Positions 31,903-34,389 of a stretch of 34,389 nt of DNA are shown in pieces. The DNA lies in assembly GCA_022823775.1 (NCBI GenBank), contig JAJEHI010000063.1, forward strand, positions 1 through 34,389, written 5' to 3'. The position numbers and the translations under genes were made by a program. This stretch comes from Defluviicoccus sp. GTDB taxonomy: Bacteria > Pseudomonadota > Alphaproteobacteria > MPNO01. Below the pieces are notes generated by a model, which was not told the origin of the DNA, made no database searches, and saw only the letters and a list, made by a program, of their open reading frames with translations. Numbering within the stretch: position 1 is the first letter of the stretch; every line of letters begins with the position of its first letter.

Positions 31903-33303
31903 ATGCCCGAGAGCGCCGACAGGCTTATTACGAACATCGATTGGTTGATTACCGTGGACGAACGCCGCCGCATCGTCCGTGACGCGGCGATCGCTATAGC
32001 AGACGGGAAGATCGCGGCGGTCGGCAAGACGGCGGCGATCGAGGCCGACTGGGAGGCCCCGGCGGTTACCGACGCGTCCGGCATGGTGGGAACGCCGGGC
32101 TTCGTCGACAACCATCTCCATTCGTCGTTCCAGATGGCGCGCGGGCTTGCCGACGAGGCCAACGCGCAGTCCTTTCTGTTCGACCACATGTATCCCTACG
32201 AAGGGGCGATGGAGCGGGACGACGTGCTGGTAAGCGCGTCGCTGACCGCGATGGAGATGCTGCGCCACGGGGTGACCTGTTTCGTCGATCCCGGCAACTA
32301 CCACCCAGACGCGACCGTCGAGGCTGTCGGCGGGGCGGGAATGCGGATGGTCATCGCGCGATCCTCCTTCGACCGCACCAAGTCGGTGATGGGGATCCTG
32401 CCCGAGGCGATGATCGAGACCACCGAGGACTGCATCGAGCGGACCGCGGAATTGATGCAACGCTTCGACGGCGCTCATGACGGGCGGATCTCGGTCAGCG
32501 CGTCGTTCCGCGGGCTCAACAATGCCTCCGACGCGCTGATCGTGGGCCTCAAGACTCTCGCCGACCGGCACGACAGCATGCTCCAGACCCACGCGTGCTT
32601 CTCCTACTCGACCCATGACGGCTGCCTCGCCGCCTTCGGCATGCCGGAGATCGAGCGGCTCGAGGCGCTCGGCGTGCTGGATGAGCGCATGCTGCTGGTC
32701 CATTCGGGCTGGCTGGAGCCGCACGAGGTGGAGATCGTCGCCCGGCGCCGTCCCACCCTGGTCGCCGCGCCGTCGTCGAGCATGCACAACGGCTACGGCA
32801 ACTTCGTCATGGGGAAGCTGCCCGAGCTCGCCGCGCTCGGCGTCAACGTCGCGATCGGATCGGATCATGCGTGTTCCGGCATCACCGACATGGCGCAGGA
32901 GATGCTGCTGCTCGCCGGCGGCTACAAGGAGGCGCGGATCAACCCGCGCGTCCTGCCGCCCGAGCAGGTGATCGAAATGGCGACGATCAACGGCGCGCGC
33001 GGCGCCGGGCTCGCCGACCGGATAGGCTCCATCGAGGTCGGCAAAGAGGCCGATATCGTCCTGTTCGACACGCGCTATCCCGAATGGCAGCCGCTCTACA
33101 ACCCGGTCTCCAACCTGGTCTACGCGGCGACCGGCAATTCGGTGAGCGAGGTGTTCGTCGGCGGTGCCCACCTGGTATCGGGAGGGCGCTGCACGACGAT
33201 CGACGAGGATGCCGTGCTCCGCCAGGTCGCCGCGACGGCCGAGCGCATCGCCGGCCGACTCGACATGGACCGTATCGTCAAGCTGACCTGGCCGGTGGAG
33301 TAG
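31903..33303 (+). CDS. Amidohydrolase family protein (SsnA/AtzA-TrzN-like)
   Basis: This 466-residue metal-dependent hydrolase has a TIM barrel flanked by the usual beta sandwich. Metal ligands are His71 and His73 (GFVDNHLHSSF), His230 (QTHACF) and Asp321 (IGSDHACSG), with His267 (LLVHSGW) also conserved. Enzymes of this branch deaminate or dechlorinate heterocycles such as guanine, cytosine, melamine and triazines. The acid that often follows the third ligand (H-x-x-E) is replaced here (THACFS), so the mechanism may differ. The C-terminal GKEADIVLFDTRYPEWQPL is typical. No close neighbour fixes the substrate. Confidence 0.92.
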   Translation: MPESADRLITNIDWLITVDERRRIVRDAAIAIADGKIAAVGKTAAIEADWEAPAVTDASGMVGTPGFVDNHLHSSFQMARGLADEANAQSFLFDHMYPYEGAMERDDVLVSASLTAMEMLRHGVTCFVDPGNYHPDATVEAVGGAGMRMVIARSSFDRTKSVMGILPEAMIETTEDCIERTAELMQRFDGAHDGRISVSASFRGLNNASDALIVGLKTLADRHDSMLQTHACFSYSTHDGCLAAFGMPEIERLEALGVLDERMLLVHSGWLEPHEVEIVARRRPTLVAAPSSSMHNGYGNFVMGKLPELAALGVNVAIGSDHACSGITDMAQEMLLLAGGYKEARINPRVLPPEQVIEMATINGARGAGLADRIGSIEVGKEADIVLFDTRYPEWQPLYNPVSNLVYAATGNSVSEVFVGGAHLVSGGRCTTIDEDAVLRQVAATAERIAGRLDMDRIVKLTWPVE

Positions 33304-33329
33304 GGCGGGCGCGCTGGCGCCTCTCGCCC
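33303..33329 (+). terminator. Possible hairpin after the amidohydrolase
   Basis: GGGCG (33303-33307) and GGCGC (33308-33312) pair with GCGCC (33317-33321) and CGCCC (33325-33329) around a GCTG loop, with a three-base bulge. No T-run follows, so it is a weak candidate. Confidence 0.3.
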
Positions 33330-33376
33330 GCAGCGCCTATTCTCGCGGCAACCTCAATCCAGCCGGACGGGCTTTC

Positions 33377-34228
33377 ATGAGCACCATTCTGGAAGACACC
33401 ATCGACCGCGCCGCCGCCGCGCCCGATTTCGTCGAAGCGGAGGTCAGGTATGTTGTCGACGACGGCATCCCGCCCTACCGCTACATCGACTGGCCGGAGA
33501 TGCAGGACAAGGACCATCCCCCGGCCTACGAGCCGAGGCGGGTCAAGATCAGGAACGGCCGCACGTCCGGCGTGACGTTCGCGCTCGCGACCCACGGCTT
33601 CACGCTGGTCGAGCGTCCCACGCAGATGAAGGATTTTTATGACGAGGAGGAGGTGCTCCGCGTCTACTACCCGGAGACCGAGGCCCTGATAAAGGCCGAG
33701 GCGGGTGCGAAGCGGGTCATCGTCTTCGATCACACGGTGCGAACGGCGGACAAGTCGCGGCTCGCCGAGCGTTGGGTGCGCGAGACCGTTCATGCGGTCC
33801 ACAACGATTATACCGAACGCTCCGCGCCGCAGCGGGTGCGCGACTTCCTGCCTCCGGATGAAGTGGAGGAGGCGCTAAAGGGCCGTTACGGAATCGTCCA
33901 GACCTGGCGGTCGATCGCGCCCCGGGTGGAATCCGAGCCGCTCGCCATGTGCGACGGCAAGTCTATTCCCGAAGTCGGGTTCATCCCCTACGAGCGGCGC
34001 TACAGGGACCGCACCGCCGAGACCTACCACCTTTCCCACAGCCCCGAGCACCGGTTCTTCTACTTCCCGCGGATGACGCGGGACGAGGCGATGGTCTTCA
34101 AGGTGTTCGACACCGACGCTGCCGCCGGGGTCCGCTTCACCGCCCACACCGCCTTCAACGATCCGACTACCCCGCCCGACGCGAAGGGCCGCGAGAGCAT
34201 CGAAATGAGGGCGCTCGCTTTCTATTGA
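33377..34228 (+). CDS. CmcJ/NvfI-like oxygenase family protein
   Basis: This 283-residue protein matches the CmcJ/NvfI group, related to the 7-alpha-cephem-methoxylase accessory chain and to Fe(II)/2-oxoglutarate enzymes of fungal natural-product pathways. Likely iron ligands are His142 and Asp144 (HAVHNDYT) and His257 (HTAFNDPTTP), with an Arg in RESIEMRAL for the 2-oxoglutarate carboxylate. The first quarter includes YRYIDWPEMQDKDHPPAYE. The actual reaction is unknown in bacteria outside the cephamycin context. It lies 73 bases after the amidohydrolase and may share its transcript. Confidence 0.82.
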   Translation: MSTILEDTIDRAAAAPDFVEAEVRYVVDDGIPPYRYIDWPEMQDKDHPPAYEPRRVKIRNGRTSGVTFALATHGFTLVERPTQMKDFYDEEEVLRVYYPETEALIKAEAGAKRVIVFDHTVRTADKSRLAERWVRETVHAVHNDYTERSAPQRVRDFLPPDEVEEALKGRYGIVQTWRSIAPRVESEPLAMCDGKSIPEVGFIPYERRYRDRTAETYHLSHSPEHRFFYFPRMTRDEAMVFKVFDTDAAAGVRFTAHTAFNDPTTPPDAKGRESIEMRALAFY

Positions 34229-34251
34229 GGCGCGCGACCGCTCGGTCACGC

Positions 34252-34389
34252 TCACCCGGTGCCGCGATCGCGCAACAGGAGTCGCGTTCCGATCGCGGCG
34301 GCGGCGAAGCAGACGACGAGGAACGGTCCCGCGGGGAGATCGGCCGCGGTTGAGATCAGCACCCCCGCCACCACCGCGACCGTGCCGCT
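34252..34389 (-). CDS. Metal ABC transporter permease (ZnuB/MntB type), C-terminal fragment
   Basis: Only the last 45 codons are in the window, read on the minus strand to a TGA at 34252-34254. The translation is a hydrophobic stretch with VVAGVLISTAADLPAGPFLV followed by a second membrane segment and a basic tail. The Asp-Leu-Pro-x-Gly-Pro turn between membrane segments is typical of the end of ABC-3 family zinc and manganese permeases. It was identified from this tail alone, so the assignment is tentative. The remainder, and probably an ATPase and binding protein, lie beyond the right edge. Confidence 0.6.
   Translation of the reverse strand, partial: SGTVAVVAGVLISTAADLPAGPFLVVCFAAAAIGTRLLLRDRGTG

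Overview
The window is high-GC DNA (about two thirds G+C by eye), densely coded on both strands, with very biased third codon positions, so long spurious frames lie opposite most real genes. It looks like an alphaproteobacterial chromosome. The evidence is an imuA-imuB-dnaE2 SOS mutagenesis cassette with a GAAC-N7 type LexA operator, an lptF-lptG-lptD lipopolysaccharide export block (so an outer membrane), a class A small heat-shock protein behind what looks like a ROSE RNA thermometer, and many GTG and a few TTG starts. The mix of ring-cleavage enzymes, Gfo/Idh dehydrogenase, isochorismatase-like and CmcJ-like genes would suit a free-living or host-associated Rhodospirillales-like organism. 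The order is inference. I see no tRNA, rRNA, CRISPR, transposase or integrase, and no stretch above 300 bases without a gene.

Layout. 1-5684 (minus): a six-gene catabolic cluster, read right to left: Gfo/Idh/MocA dehydrogenase, DUF993 aldolase-like protein, sugar-phosphate isomerase-like TIM barrel, gentisate-dioxygenase-like bicupin, extradiol-dioxygenase-like VOC protein, and a class II aldolase gene broken by a stop codon at the window edge. 5765-7668 (plus, divergent): a DehI-type haloacid dehalogenase-like gene overlapping an FAD-dependent 2-hydroxyacid oxidase. 7664-8303: a sigma-32-like promoter, a three-hairpin leader, hsp20 and a terminator. 8431-13136: an ABC ATPase, permease, GldG-like and DUF4340 export unit. 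13188-15826: an ornithine-cyclodeaminase-like gene and two tandem TauE/SafE exporters. 15836-17581: a cysteine hydrolase, a glyoxalase-fold protein and a GFA zinc protein.

17646-23225 (minus): dnaE2, imuB and imuA, translationally coupled or overlapping, under one SOS promoter. 23342-27727 (plus): lptF, lptG, lptD. A compound palindrome (27732-27809) then separates lptD from a convergent dienelactone-hydrolase/SnoaL fusion and a second GFA protein. 29810-34389: a third TauE/SafE exporter, an MFS transporter, an amidohydrolase, a CmcJ-type oxygenase-like gene and the end of a metal ABC permease.

The points most worth a second look are the ROSE-like thermometer, the predicted haloacid to hydroxyacid to ketoacid gene pair, the mixed carbohydrate/aromatic cluster, the SOS promoter with three half-sites, and the compound palindrome after lptD.
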